Source of the DNA: Acidobacteriota bacterium
Lineage (GTDB): Bacteria; Acidobacteriota; Thermoanaerobaculia; UBA5066; Gp7-AA6
Length of the DNA: 64,000 bases
Assembly (NCBI GenBank): GCA_027307335.1
Contig: DAHUXD010000044.1
Coordinates: 153,831-217,830, forward strand
Direction: 5' to 3'
Program-made: the position numbers and the translations under genes
Shown: positions 35,391-44,647 of the stretch, piece by piece
Layout of the letters: each line of letters starts with the position of its first letter
Numbering within the stretch: position 1 is the first letter of the stretch
Notes under the pieces: generated by a model
What the model was told of the DNA's origin: nothing
Seen by the model: only the letters and a program-made list of their open reading frames with translations
The model's database searches: none

Positions 35391-37016
35391 TCAATGTTCG
35401 GCGACTCCGATGTCGGGAGCCCGGCCGTGGAAATCCGAGCCCTCCGTGGGGGTTCCGGCGTCGACCGTCGAGAAGCCGACCACGCGGGCGAGGTCCCCGT
35501 CCTGGAGCCCCAAACCGGAAACGACGCGGGAGTGCGGCATCCGGACCTTCATCCAGGCGGCCGCCTTGACGTTCTCGGAACCGACCTGGGCCGGCAGGAC
35601 CGCCGCCTCCCCCCCGAACACGTTGTAGTCGAACAGCCGGTACTTCGGGGTCCCCGAAAGCCGAAAGGCGGTCTGGGGAGCGACGATCAGGTTGTTGGCG
35701 ATCGAGGCGCCCGTGGCGTCCGCCGCGAGCCGGAAGGGCACCGCGTAGTGGTCGATCACGTTGTTCCAGATCCGCACCTCCGCCGGGGTGGCGACGTCGA
35801 AGCCCGTGCTCTCCGCGGTCAGATGGTTCTCGAGGTAGTTGCGGCGAACGTCGATCCGCCCGGAAGACTCCCCGGGAACCGGGCCGCCGGCGAGGCGAAG
35901 CCCGATCGTCGCCTCCAGGACCGAGTTGCCCTCGAAGAGGACGCCGCGACAGCCGCCCACGACGATGGCCTCGCCGCCCTTGCCGGAGTCCTCGTCCGGC
36001 CGGTAGTTGGAGAGCCGGTTGCGGAGGACCGACACGTCCTCGCACCGGGCCAGCTCGAGCGCGGGGCCGCGGTCGTTGTTGATGCGGTTGCCGAGAATCC
36101 GGATCGCCCGTGCCGGCGGGCCCGCCGGCCCCGAGCCGACCGACAGCGAGGCGGAGTGGTTATGGTGGAGATGATTGTTGATCAGCGTGATCTCGGAGGC
36201 GCCGGCCTCGATCCGGACACCGCTCGAGTGATGAATGTGGCAGTGCGAGACCGTGATGCGGGAGCTGCCGTTCCCCAGGACGAGGGCGGGGCCATCCCCC
36301 TCGTAGATGTGGCTCTGGTCGATCTCGATGTCGTGCGCGCCCGCCCCGCGCAGCACGAGCCCGGGCGCGTCGGTGTCGGTGAGTGCGAACTGCGTCTCCC
36401 AGAGCTGCCAGTGCGCTCTCTCGATCGTGAGGACGGGCTCCTTCCCGGACGGCCGGAAGAACGCGTGCCGGGCGAAGAGCTGGATCGGCGCGTCGGCGGT
36501 GCCGTCCCGACATCCGGCAGAGGCGGTCGCGCGGAAAGCGCCGGTGTAGATCCCGTTCGCCACGACCACCCGGTCGCCCGGTTGCGCGCTGCAGAGAGCG
36601 TGCTGGAGGTCGCGCCAGGGATGCTCCGCGGTTCCGTCGCCCGCTCCGGTGGCCGCCGCGTCGACGTACAGCAGCCGCTTCGCCGGCGGCAGCTTCGGCT
36701 CGAAGAGTTGCTTCTCGGGAAACGGCTGGCCGTCCAGGAAGACCGCGGGCTCTCCGTGGAGGATGTCCGGTTCTCCCGGCTTGTTCGCCTTGCGCTCCTC
36801 CTCCTCCTCGGACTGCTGCGGCGGCGGAAATTTCGATTCGACGTCGAACGGCGTCGGACGGAGAGGCATGCGGGCCCGCGAGTCCTCCGGATTCTCGGAG
36901 GCGCGCGGGGGCACGGGGGTGGGCGTCGGCGTCGGATCGGCGGCCGCGAGCGCGAGGGCGCCGAAGAGGAGACCCACGATGGGAGCCGCGGCATGGAGGA
37001 CTCGGGCCGGTCGCAT
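35391..37016 (-). CDS. Exported right-handed parallel beta-helix protein (second of a tandem pair)
   Basis: 541 residues. ATG at 37016 overlaps the upstream stop (ATGA); a GTG one codon earlier is less likely. After the signal and a Pro/Glu-rich linker (about 25-90) comes DGTAEHPWRDLQHALCSAQP and PGDRVVVANGIYTGAFRA, the usual entry to a DUF1565/PbH1 helix. Short coils rich in N, I and G follow (for example ITVSHCHIHHSSGVRIEAGA). It shares this entry, MPHS near the end and the C-terminal APD(I/V)GVAE with its upstream neighbour, so the pair arose by duplication. Such folds act as polysaccharide lyases, epimerases or binding proteins; no catalytic triad is evident. Confidence 0.82.
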   Translation of the reverse strand: MRPARVLHAAAPIVGLLFGALALAAADPTPTPTPVPPRASENPEDSRARMPLRPTPFDVESKFPPPQQSEEEEERKANKPGEPDILHGEPAVFLDGQPFPEKQLFEPKLPPAKRLLYVDAAATGAGDGTAEHPWRDLQHALCSAQPGDRVVVANGIYTGAFRATASAGCRDGTADAPIQLFARHAFFRPSGKEPVLTIERAHWQLWETQFALTDTDAPGLVLRGAGAHDIEIDQSHIYEGDGPALVLGNGSSRITVSHCHIHHSSGVRIEAGASEITLINNHLHHNHSASLSVGSGPAGPPARAIRILGNRINNDRGPALELARCEDVSVLRNRLSNYRPDEDSGKGGEAIVVGGCRGVLFEGNSVLEATIGLRLAGGPVPGESSGRIDVRRNYLENHLTAESTGFDVATPAEVRIWNNVIDHYAVPFRLAADATGASIANNLIVAPQTAFRLSGTPKYRLFDYNVFGGEAAVLPAQVGSENVKAAAWMKVRMPHSRVVSGLGLQDGDLARVVGFSTVDAGTPTEGSDFHGRAPDIGVAEH

Positions 37017-38512
37017 CACTTCTCCGCCACGCCGACGTCCGGCGCGCTCCCCTTCGCTTCGAGCCCCGGAAGGAGCTTGCCTCGGTCGACGACCTGAGCG
37101 CCCGAGACCCGGGCGAGGTCGCGCTGCAGGAGAACGACTCCGGGCGCCACCGAGGAGTGCGGCATCTTTCCTCCCTTCAGAAACGCATCGAGGCCGGACC
37201 GCGTCCCCTCGACTTCGACCGCCGGCATCGCACCCTCCGGCGAATAGATGTTGTAGTCGAAGAGGGCGAGGGCGAGCGGGTCCGCCACGACGAAAGCCGT
37301 GTCCGAGACCTTCAGAAATAGGTTGTTCGCGACCGTGACGGACTTCGTTCGCCGCGGCTTCCCGAAGACCGCCACCGCGGGCCCGTAGCCCGCGACCACG
37401 TTGTTCGAGAAGCGGATCCCATGCGCCGACTCGACGTCGAGCGCGGTGCCGCCGTCCGGGCCGCTCTCCAGGAGGTTTCGTTCGATCGTGACCTCCTCTG
37501 CCGGGCCCGCGCCCTCGGAACGCTCGAAGCCGACGCGGATGGCCACAGGGAAACCGGAGATCTCGTTCCGGCGAACGACGACGCCACGGGCCCGGCCCAC
37601 CTCGATCGCGCGAGCCTCCGCGCCCGCGGGCTGGACGAGAACGTTTTCGACGATCTGCACGTCGAGAGCGGAAGCGACGTCGATGGCCGCCGTATCGTCG
37701 AACCGCATCGTGTTGCCCCGGACGATCACATGGCGGGCGGGCGGCGTCCCCGGAAAGACGCTGCCGATGCGGATCGAGCCACCGGCCTGGCCGGCGAACA
37801 GGTCGTTCACGAGCCCGACGCGGTCCGTTCCGCCGGCAATCTCGATCCCCGGCGCCGTTGCGCCACCCCGCGCGCCCGGCGCTCGGAGGAATCGGGAGTT
37901 CGACACCGTCACGTTCGCCACGCCCGGCTCGATGCGCACCCCGGGACCGGCGCCGACGAGCACGCGCACTCCATCGATCGCGACGCCTCGCGCGTCGCGG
38001 CCGACGTTGATTCCGGGAGCGGCGGACTCCTTCATCTCGAGCGCCCCTCCCACCAGCGTCCAGTCGGTCCGATCGATCGCAACGCCCGGAAGCTCGCCTT
38101 CCGGCGCGAGACGGGCCTTCGCGTCGAACACGACCTGGATCGGCTCCTTCGTCGTGCCGTTCCGGCAGGACTCGCCAATGCGCAGGGAAACCCGATAGTC
38201 GCCCGCGCGGACAAGAAGACGGTCTCCGGGGCCGAGCTCACCGAGCGCCGCCTGCAGGTCGTTCCAGGGATGCGCCTCCGTTCCGTCACCCGGTTCCTTG
38301 CCGGTGGCGGCGAAGAGCGTGCGGCGCGGCCTCGGCAACGTCACTCGGTACGGTGCGACGGGCGGGAAGGGCTTGCCCTCGAGCGTGACGGGCTGGATCG
38401 GCACCGGAGCGGCCGCCGGGACCGGAGCCGCCGTCGTCTTTGGACCGTGGCCGTGCTGCCCCGGGAGCACGCCCACGAGAAGGACGGCCAACCACGATGC
38501 CTTGGGATTCAT
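37016..38512 (-). CDS. Exported right-handed parallel beta-helix protein (first of a tandem pair)
   Basis: 498 residues with an N-terminal signal (ASWLAVLLVGVLPG). The entry motif is DGTEAHPWNDLQAALGELGP and PGDRLLVRAGDYRVSLRIGE, followed by some ten beta-coil repeats such as GVRIEPGVANVTVSNSRFLR, HVIVRGNTMRFDDTAAIDV and SVTVANNLFLKVSD. The C-terminal MPHSSVAPGV and SAPDVGVAEK segments match the neighbour. It is shorter than the neighbour because the Glu-rich linker is missing. A TAGATT hexamer lies 18 nt before the ATG, so the two-gene operon probably starts here. The substrate is unknown. It is likely a periplasmic or surface carbohydrate-interacting protein. Confidence 0.82.
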   Translation of the reverse strand: MNPKASWLAVLLVGVLPGQHGHGPKTTAAPVPAAAPVPIQPVTLEGKPFPPVAPYRVTLPRPRRTLFAATGKEPGDGTEAHPWNDLQAALGELGPGDRLLVRAGDYRVSLRIGESCRNGTTKEPIQVVFDAKARLAPEGELPGVAIDRTDWTLVGGALEMKESAAPGINVGRDARGVAIDGVRVLVGAGPGVRIEPGVANVTVSNSRFLRAPGARGGATAPGIEIAGGTDRVGLVNDLFAGQAGGSIRIGSVFPGTPPARHVIVRGNTMRFDDTAAIDVASALDVQIVENVLVQPAGAEARAIEVGRARGVVVRRNEISGFPVAIRVGFERSEGAGPAEEVTIERNLLESGPDGGTALDVESAHGIRFSNNVVAGYGPAVAVFGKPRRTKSVTVANNLFLKVSDTAFVVADPLALALFDYNIYSPEGAMPAVEVEGTRSGLDAFLKGGKMPHSSVAPGVVLLQRDLARVSGAQVVDRGKLLPGLEAKGSAPDVGVAEK

Positions 38513-38594
38513 GGGTTCCGCTGGCCGGGGAATCTACCATGCGGCGCCGTGACGCCTCGGGGTAACCTACGCGGCAACGAGAAGGAGACTGCCG

Positions 38595-39083
38595 ATGTCC
38601 AGCAACGTGGCGCGCGTCGTGTCGAGCGCCCTCTGCCTCCTCTTCCTCCGCGCGGCCGCGCCCGCGCCGGCGCGCGCCGAGGACGCGCCGACGACGTATC
38701 GCTGCCAGGGCTTCGACGAGCCGATGAACCGGGACAACATCCGGATCGGCCGCGGCCGCGTCCTGCCGCTGCGCGCGAAGCTCATTCTTCCGGACGGATC
38801 GTTCGGCGACGCAACCAAGGTGAAGACGCCCCCGATCCTGACGCTCAAGTACAAGCCGGAGTCCGGACCGGAGGTGGACAAGAGCGGGGGCATGGAAGTG
38901 CGCGACTACGGCAAGGGAAACCACTTCGTCTGGGACGCGGAGGCACACTGGAAGTTCGACCTCGGCACGGGGAATCTGCCGGACGACGGCCATTACGTCG
39001 CGGCGCTCGCCTCCGGGGACGAGAAGGAGTACCGCGTCGATCCGGCGTGCGCCCTGAACTTCCAGCTCCAGGGCGGGAAGTAG
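38595..39083 (+). CDS. Small secreted protein, possibly PxKF-like
   Basis: 162 residues with a signal peptide (about 1-28, ending PAPARA). The mature part begins YRCQGFDEPMNRDNIRIGRG, then VLPLRAKLILPDGS, TPPILTLKYKPESGP and a C-terminal HWKFDLGTGNLPDDGHYVAA. This order (a GF-x-P opening, a strand where PxKF proteins have PVKF, a W-x-F-x-L strand, then a glycine turn) recalls the PxKF repeat of secreted proteins, but the key phrase is not kept. Two cysteines could form a disulfide. GAAGGAGA lies about 9 nt before ATG, and TAACCT is further upstream. Function unknown. Confidence 0.7.
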   Translation: MSSNVARVVSSALCLLFLRAAAPAPARAEDAPTTYRCQGFDEPMNRDNIRIGRGRVLPLRAKLILPDGSFGDATKVKTPPILTLKYKPESGPEVDKSGGMEVRDYGKGNHFVWDAEAHWKFDLGTGNLPDDGHYVAALASGDEKEYRVDPACALNFQLQGGK

Positions 39084-39099
39084 CGCCGAGGATGCGGCT

Positions 39100-39121
39100 G
39101 ACGGCTCCGCGCGGAGCCGTC
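39100..39121. terminator. Perfect palindrome between convergent genes
   Basis: A 22-bp perfect palindrome (GACGGCTCCGC and its complement), able to form a stem of about 9 bp with a GCGC loop. It stands in the 42-bp gap between the small secreted protein gene and the flippase-like gene. There is no T-run on either side, so termination is presumed only from position. Confidence 0.45.
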
Positions 39122-39125
39122 GGTA

Positions 39126-40319
39126 TCAGTCCTCCGCGTCCGCCGGTTCGGCCGGGTTCAGCGTGTGGTGCATCGGGTCGTACACCGTGCCCGCCGGCGG
39201 CCGCATGAGCTGCGCCTTCGAGAGAATCGGCGCCGTGTTGACCACCCAGATCCAGAGGATCGTTCCCGTGGCATATCGGATGAAGTTGTCCAGGCAGGCG
39301 ATCGTCACGCACTCGGGCCAGCCCACTCCGCCGAGATAGAGCCCCGCGGCGAAGCCCCACTCGAACTGCCCGATGCCACCCGGAGTGATGGGAATCAGCC
39401 GCGCGATGTAGCTCGCGACGATCGCCATCAGCAGGATGTTGAAGTTGACGTTCAGGATCACGTGTCGCGAGGTGAAGCCCATCGCGATCATGTACGCCCC
39501 GATGTCCTCGAGCCCGAAGGCGAGGAGCGAGAGGATCGTCAGCTTCGTGAGATCCATCGGCCGGCGCGCCAGCGCCCGGACGCTGTCCTTCACCTCGCTC
39601 CAATGCAGAGGCACGATCGAGGACTCCGGATAGAACCGATTCGGCCGCGCGAGGAGATAGCAGATGCCGAGGATGACGAGCGACCAGAAGATCTGCGCGA
39701 GCCAGACCGACCAGCCCATGGCATACGGGCCGTAGGCCGCGTACACCACGATCTCGAGGACGACGAAGAGCTCCGCGAGGAACGCGGCCTGGGCGACCGG
39801 CTGCGCGGGCGCGCCCTGCGCCTCCATCGATCGAACGAGGTGCACGGCCCCCTGGTTGAACGGGAGAAACCGGCCGACTCCGATCGCCTCGAAGTAGAAC
39901 CGCGCGTGCTGGGAGAAGGTGCCGCGGGCCCCCGTGAGGTTGCAGAGCGCCCGGAACTGGAGCGCCTTGATGACCCAGAACAGGATGAAGAGGAGGGCCG
40001 CGCCCTCGACCAGACCCCACTTCACGGGATCCTGAGACTTCAGGTAGTACTTCAGGTCGGGAACGCCGCGGATGAACCCGGTCTGGGCGTCGTGGTAGCT
40101 GACGATGCCGCCGTCGATCAGGAGCGACAGGACGCGCGTGTTCGCGAGGAAGTTCCAGATGCCCGAGGACCAGATGAGCGCGAAGAGGAGGCCGACGCCG
40201 AGCACGTACGAGAACGTGTAGGACCAGACGCGGTCCACCCGCCGCCGGTCCTCGGCGAGCGAGTCCGACGTCCGCGCTTCGGGGAAGAGCTCCCGGTCAG
40301 GCCGCCGGTCGGCTTCCAT
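39126..40319 (-). CDS. Flippase-like membrane protein (lysylphosphatidylglycerol synthase TM / UPF0104 family)
   Basis: 397 residues, about 8 membrane segments. The family signature is intact: VGRFLPFNQGAVHLVRSMEA in the first half and ARLIPITPGGIGQFEWG in the second. The cytoplasmic synthase domain of MprF is absent, so this is the transport/flippase type also called AglD2-like. Members move lipid-linked substrates across the inner membrane or act with glycosyltransferases. Its start lies inside the end of the UPF0182 gene (23-nt overlap), suggesting that the two membrane proteins work together. The hydrophilic N-terminal 30 residues are charged and cytoplasmic. Confidence 0.85.
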   Translation of the reverse strand: MEADRRPDRELFPEARTSDSLAEDRRRVDRVWSYTFSYVLGVGLLFALIWSSGIWNFLANTRVLSLLIDGGIVSYHDAQTGFIRGVPDLKYYLKSQDPVKWGLVEGAALLFILFWVIKALQFRALCNLTGARGTFSQHARFYFEAIGVGRFLPFNQGAVHLVRSMEAQGAPAQPVAQAAFLAELFVVLEIVVYAAYGPYAMGWSVWLAQIFWSLVILGICYLLARPNRFYPESSIVPLHWSEVKDSVRALARRPMDLTKLTILSLLAFGLEDIGAYMIAMGFTSRHVILNVNFNILLMAIVASYIARLIPITPGGIGQFEWGFAAGLYLGGVGWPECVTIACLDNFIRYATGTILWIWVVNTAPILSKAQLMRPPAGTVYDPMHHTLNPAEPADAED

Positions 40320-43149
40320 CGCTCACCGGCGCCGCTCTCTTCGACGCCTCCTCCTGGTTGTGCTCGTCCCACCATTTCACGGCCGCGCGGACCGCCTCCG
40401 GGAGCGAGTTCTCCATGAACGGCTTCCCGCGCATGATCACGACGACTTTCTTCAGCTGGGGAAGATGGTTCTGCTCCGAGCGCAGGAAGATCGGCTCGAC
40501 GTACAGGATCTCCTTCCCGATGGGCAGCAGCGTGGTGTGGCCCCGGATCACCTCGGTGCCGCGCCGGTTCCACCAGGAGAAGTTCTGCGAGATGACGGGC
40601 TCCTGGTCCGTGGCCGCGTCGGCCTGCTCGGGGCCGATGACGTACTGGCCCTTGGGAATCTGGAGCACGACCAGCTTTCCGTAGTCGGGCGGGTCCTGAT
40701 AGACGATCGGGATGCCGCGCAGGTTCAGCGCCTTCTCCGGCGTGAACACCATCGCCTGCGAATACTGGACGCGCGGATTCGAGCGCGGCAGCACGCCGTC
40801 GCCGGTGTCGAGCATGCACGCGTACGGCTCCATCGAGAACGTGATCGCCTTGCCGGTGTCGAGGATCGGTCCGAGGACCTCGTCGGCGTCGTCCCACATG
40901 TCTTCCATGTTGAAGAAGTACATGGGGTCCTTCATGTGGTAGTAGATGTAGAGGTCGTCGAACTGGATGTGGAGCAGCTGCGTCGGGTACGTCAGCTGCT
41001 TCCGCACTCCCTCCGGCATCTTCTCGGCCGGCGTGAAGAGGCTCGGATATACCTTCTGCCACGCGCGCACGACCGGGCCGTCCTTGATCTTGTAGAACGT
41101 GATCTTCCCGGTGGTCGCGTCCACCGTCCCCTTGATCGAGTCCTCGACGTAGTTGATCCAGCGCGTGGGGCGCGGGAACGGCGAGCGCTCGTCCGACTTG
41201 TCGCCGAGCTCCTCGATGAGGCTGTAGGGGTAGCGGTCCGAGGTCGTCATCGCGTTGACGATCCAGACGATCCGGCCGTCGACCGCCACCGCGTAGGGAT
41301 TCGAGTCGTAGAAGAGGAACGGCGCGATGCGCGCGAGCCGGTCGACGGGCGTGCGGATGTAGTGGACGCGCGTGTTCGGCTTGATGAGGTCCGAGAAGAC
41401 GAGCTCCCAGAATTTTCCGCTGCGCCAGCCGAAGACCAGGCGCTTCCAGAGGGAGTCGATCTTCACGCCGACGTTCTCGCCCTCCGGAAGGAAGATCTCG
41501 GCGCGATCCTGGTCCGTCGGATAGTCGAGCTCCTTCATCTCGTGGACGTTCGAGAACGCCATCGTGGCGGAGCCCTCGCCGTAGTACACCCGGGGCTCCT
41601 TCACCGCGAGCTCCGGGTAGGTCACCTTCGACGGGATGTCCCAGGACACGTAGTCGAGCCCCCCGTCCGGCGTCACGCCCGAGGCGGTCGCCATCGTCAG
41701 CCCGAATCCATGGGTGAACATCATGAACCGCTGGCCCCAGTAGGCGAGCCACGGGACCGGCTCGAAGAGCGGCGTTTCCCGAACGGCGGACACGAACATC
41801 TTCTTCTCGCCGTTCACGGTGTAGCGAACGCTGTCGACGTTGATGAAGTTGTAGTAAGTGCGCAGCTTCTGCTGCTGCTGCAGGAGCTCGAGCGTCGGCC
41901 CGTACACCATCGCGCTGCCCTGGGTCTGGAGAATTCGCTGCGAGTGCTGCGTGTCGATCCAGCGCTCGAGGTAGCTGACGAAGCCCGGCCAGAGAGGGGC
42001 GTTCTTCAGAGTCGGGCTCGCGAGCAGCGACTCCGCGCTCGGCACGGGGTCGCCGGGCCGGTTCGGGAGGAAGTCGACTTCCTGGATGCCGCCGAGCCCG
42101 TAGCCCTCGCGGGTGGCGTCGATGTGTCGCGCGATGTAGGGCAGCTGGATCACCGGCTCGTTCGGCTTGACGAAGAGCCAGTAGCGGACGACCACCGCGG
42201 ACTTGAACCCGAAGTCGAAAACGACCAGCCAGAGCGCGACCCGCCACGCCTTCCGGAACCTCTCCCGCTCTCCCGGACGGGCGTCCTGCAGGGCGGCGAG
42301 CACGACGGCGATCGCCGCCGTGAACCCGAGAATCACGAACGTGGTGACCCAGATGTAGTTGAGACTCGAGAAGAGCCCGACGACGTCGAGATACTGCGCC
42401 CCGCGCTTGATCGTCGCCGCATCCGAGTTGTTCTTCAGCAGCAGGTCGTAGCGCGTGAGCCAGACGCCGGCGGCGAGCAGGACGCCGAGCAGGCACCATG
42501 CGATCCGGCTCGGGAGCGTGGACGAGATCGCGATCCGGGCACGCAGCCGCGAGAGCGGCAGAGCGCCGGCCTCGCGAGCCCTCTCGGCGTTGGCGCAGGC
42601 GACCGAGAAGAAGAGGAAGAAGAACGCCGCCCAGGTCAGGTAACGCCACGCGATCCACAGGTTCGGCAGATCGAACGCATAGAAGCCGATGTCGAGGCCG
42701 AACACGGGGTCCGTCTTGTCGAACGTGAACCCGCGGCCGCCGAGGAGGAACTCGGAGTAGTTCGTCGCGGCGAGATACGCCGCGATCGAGGCGACGAGAA
42801 ACGCGGTCTTCAACACGAAGCTGCGGCCGCGCGATCCGATCTCGTGCGTGAATGCCGGCACCGAGATCGCGGCGGCGAACGCGACAAAGGCCCCAACGTA
42901 GAGCTGTGCCCCCATCCGGAAGTTCGTCCAGAACACGTCGGGGAGGCCGAGGCTCTGAAACAGCCAGTAATCCGCGAACAGAACCGTGATCACGTCGAGC
43001 GTGAAGAGCGTCATCAGGACGCCCGCGATCGTCAGGCCGCGCGACCAGAGGAGCGCGGCACGGGGAACGCGCGGAAGCTCGACTTCGGGGAGCTCGATCC
43101 GAAGGGCCTCGACGGCCGCGCCTCCGATCGCCTCTGCAGAGCTAGACAT
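40297..43149 (-). CDS. UPF0182 family large membrane protein
   Basis: 950 residues, as usual for the family (COG1615). About seven membrane helices occupy the first 330 residues (for example LTLFTLDVITVLFADYWLF-like and LYVGAFVAFAAAISVPAFTH). They are followed by a large hydrophilic domain with the conserved DPVFGLDIGFYAFDLPNLWI in the membrane part and WDIPSKVTYPELAVKEPRVY, NPYAVAVDGRIVWIVNAMTT and SWWNRRGTEVIRGHTTLLPI outside. The function of UPF0182 is not known; members are frequent in actinobacteria and cyanobacteria. The upstream region has TGATAGCAT and a purine-rich AGGGGGGC before the ATG. The downstream flippase-like gene overlaps it by 23 nt. Confidence 0.9.
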   Translation of the reverse strand: MSSSAEAIGGAAVEALRIELPEVELPRVPRAALLWSRGLTIAGVLMTLFTLDVITVLFADYWLFQSLGLPDVFWTNFRMGAQLYVGAFVAFAAAISVPAFTHEIGSRGRSFVLKTAFLVASIAAYLAATNYSEFLLGGRGFTFDKTDPVFGLDIGFYAFDLPNLWIAWRYLTWAAFFFLFFSVACANAERAREAGALPLSRLRARIAISSTLPSRIAWCLLGVLLAAGVWLTRYDLLLKNNSDAATIKRGAQYLDVVGLFSSLNYIWVTTFVILGFTAAIAVVLAALQDARPGERERFRKAWRVALWLVVFDFGFKSAVVVRYWLFVKPNEPVIQLPYIARHIDATREGYGLGGIQEVDFLPNRPGDPVPSAESLLASPTLKNAPLWPGFVSYLERWIDTQHSQRILQTQGSAMVYGPTLELLQQQQKLRTYYNFINVDSVRYTVNGEKKMFVSAVRETPLFEPVPWLAYWGQRFMMFTHGFGLTMATASGVTPDGGLDYVSWDIPSKVTYPELAVKEPRVYYGEGSATMAFSNVHEMKELDYPTDQDRAEIFLPEGENVGVKIDSLWKRLVFGWRSGKFWELVFSDLIKPNTRVHYIRTPVDRLARIAPFLFYDSNPYAVAVDGRIVWIVNAMTTSDRYPYSLIEELGDKSDERSPFPRPTRWINYVEDSIKGTVDATTGKITFYKIKDGPVVRAWQKVYPSLFTPAEKMPEGVRKQLTYPTQLLHIQFDDLYIYYHMKDPMYFFNMEDMWDDADEVLGPILDTGKAITFSMEPYACMLDTGDGVLPRSNPRVQYSQAMVFTPEKALNLRGIPIVYQDPPDYGKLVVLQIPKGQYVIGPEQADAATDQEPVISQNFSWWNRRGTEVIRGHTTLLPIGKEILYVEPIFLRSEQNHLPQLKKVVVIMRGKPFMENSLPEAVRAAVKWWDEHNQEEASKRAAPVSDGSRPAA

Positions 43150-43239
43150 GCCCGCAAGCCCCCCTGGTCCGCTCGAAATTTGCGGCGGATGCTATCACGC
43201 GACTCGAGGAAGAGCGTTCCGGCGCCGCAGACGCAGAGC

Positions 43240-44556
43240 TCAGGGAACCACGAGCGCGAGCTCGGCGTTCAAGATGATCACGGCGGCGAGGATCGCGGCG
43301 AGGGTGACCGGCACGCCGATCCGGATGTAGAGCGAGTACGGGATCTGGACGCCGCGGTCCCGCAGCAGGCGGAACCAGATCATCGCCGCGAGCGAGCCGA
43401 TGGGCAGCATCTTCGGGCCGAGGTCGCCCCCGATCAGCGCCGCGAAGGCCAGCGTCTTCGACGACGCGGCGGGCAGCGACATGTCCCGGATCGCCCAGCC
43501 CATCATGTCGGCGGTCGGATGGTTGTTCATGACGGAGGACAGCCCCGCGGCCGTGAGGCTCGTCCCGAAGGTGGCCGCCGACGTGCCCCGGTGCAGGAAT
43601 CCCGAGAGCATGAGCCCGATCTGGTGCGTCAGCCCGGCGTGGCGCAGGCCGAGGACGACGATGAAGATCCCGACGACGAACGCGAGGACGTCCCAGCTGA
43701 CCCCGCGGAGGATCCGCATCGGATCGCCCTTGCCGAACGTCGTGTCGGCGCCGAGCATGATCGCCGCGCCCGCGAACGCGACGAGCCAGGTCGGGAGGCC
43801 GGTCACCTCGCCGGTGAAGAAGCCGGCGAGAGTCAGCGACAGGACGACGACGCAGAGAACGAGCCGCCGCGAGTCCCGAGCTCCCCGCGGCCGCGGCGGG
43901 GGCACGACGTAGGTCCTCGGGAGCGACTTGCGGAACACGATGGCGAGGCCGGCGAACGTGACGAGGATCGACGCCACCGCCGGGACGAACATCCAGCGGG
44001 CGTACTCGGCGAACGAGACGTGGAAGAGGCTCGCGACGACGATGTTGATGGGGTTGCTGGTGACGAGCCCGCCCACGACGTTGGCGACGTAGAGCACCGC
44101 GAAGTAGTACGGGATCTTGTTCCGCAGGGTCCACGAGGGATCCTGGATCTGCTCGACGAGCTGAAAGACGAGCGGCGTGAAGATGAGGACCGCCGCGTCG
44201 TTCGTGAAGAGCATGCCGGTGATCGTGCCGCAGACGAAGAGGTAGGTGAACAGCCGGCGGCCGTTGCCGCGCGCGCGAATGGCGACGGAACGCGCGAGCA
44301 AGTCGAAGAGACCGGCGCGTTCCGCGATCAGGGTCGTCACCATGAGGCTGACGATCGTGAGGATCGGGAAGAAGAGCAGGCGGACGCCGAGGGTGACGAG
44401 GCTCCACGGCACGATCCCGAGCGCGATCGTCAGCAGCGCGCCGAGGACGCCGGCGATCGCGTGCTGCACGCGCACCCGCCCGATCCTCGGCCGGGCGAGC
44501 GAGAGGCTCACCGTCAGAGCAAGAATCGAAAAGGCGGCAACCCCATCCCCACCCAC
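43240..44556 (-). CDS. ArsB/NhaD-type ion transporter (arsenite permease family)
   Basis: 438 residues from GTG at 44556, preceded by AAGGGGGG; an ATG at 44661 would add 35 hydrophilic residues and is unlikely. About 11-12 membrane helices. Family marks are GMLFTNDAAVLIFTPLVFQ, GGLVTSNPINIVVASLFHV, SSVMNNHPTADMMGWA and GGDLGPKMLPIGSLAAMIW, which match the duplicated N-x-P half-site helices of ArsB. Length is that of ArsB (429). No arsR, arsC or arsA gene is next to it, so arsenite efflux is an inference; citrate- or Na+/H+-antiporter-type use within the ion-transporter superfamily is possible. It is divergent from the small membrane protein gene at 44648. Confidence 0.82.
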   Translation of the reverse strand: MGGDGVAAFSILALTVSLSLARPRIGRVRVQHAIAGVLGALLTIALGIVPWSLVTLGVRLLFFPILTIVSLMVTTLIAERAGLFDLLARSVAIRARGNGRRLFTYLFVCGTITGMLFTNDAAVLIFTPLVFQLVEQIQDPSWTLRNKIPYYFAVLYVANVVGGLVTSNPINIVVASLFHVSFAEYARWMFVPAVASILVTFAGLAIVFRKSLPRTYVVPPPRPRGARDSRRLVLCVVVLSLTLAGFFTGEVTGLPTWLVAFAGAAIMLGADTTFGKGDPMRILRGVSWDVLAFVVGIFIVVLGLRHAGLTHQIGLMLSGFLHRGTSAATFGTSLTAAGLSSVMNNHPTADMMGWAIRDMSLPAASSKTLAFAALIGGDLGPKMLPIGSLAAMIWFRLLRDRGVQIPYSLYIRIGVPVTLAAILAAVIILNAELALVVP

Positions 44557-44647
44557 GTGGCGCCCCCCTTTTGCTGGTCCGCATTCTGTCACAAGGTCTT
44601 CGCGGATCAACCCCGACCACGGGTATGATTCGCGCGTTCTCCCAGAC

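Noticed and set aside
40360..44628. Plus-strand open frame of 1422 codons opposite the UPF0182 and ArsB-like genes
   Set aside because: It reads as low-complexity Arg/Glu/Asp sequence and lies opposite two well-recognised genes; a shadow frame.
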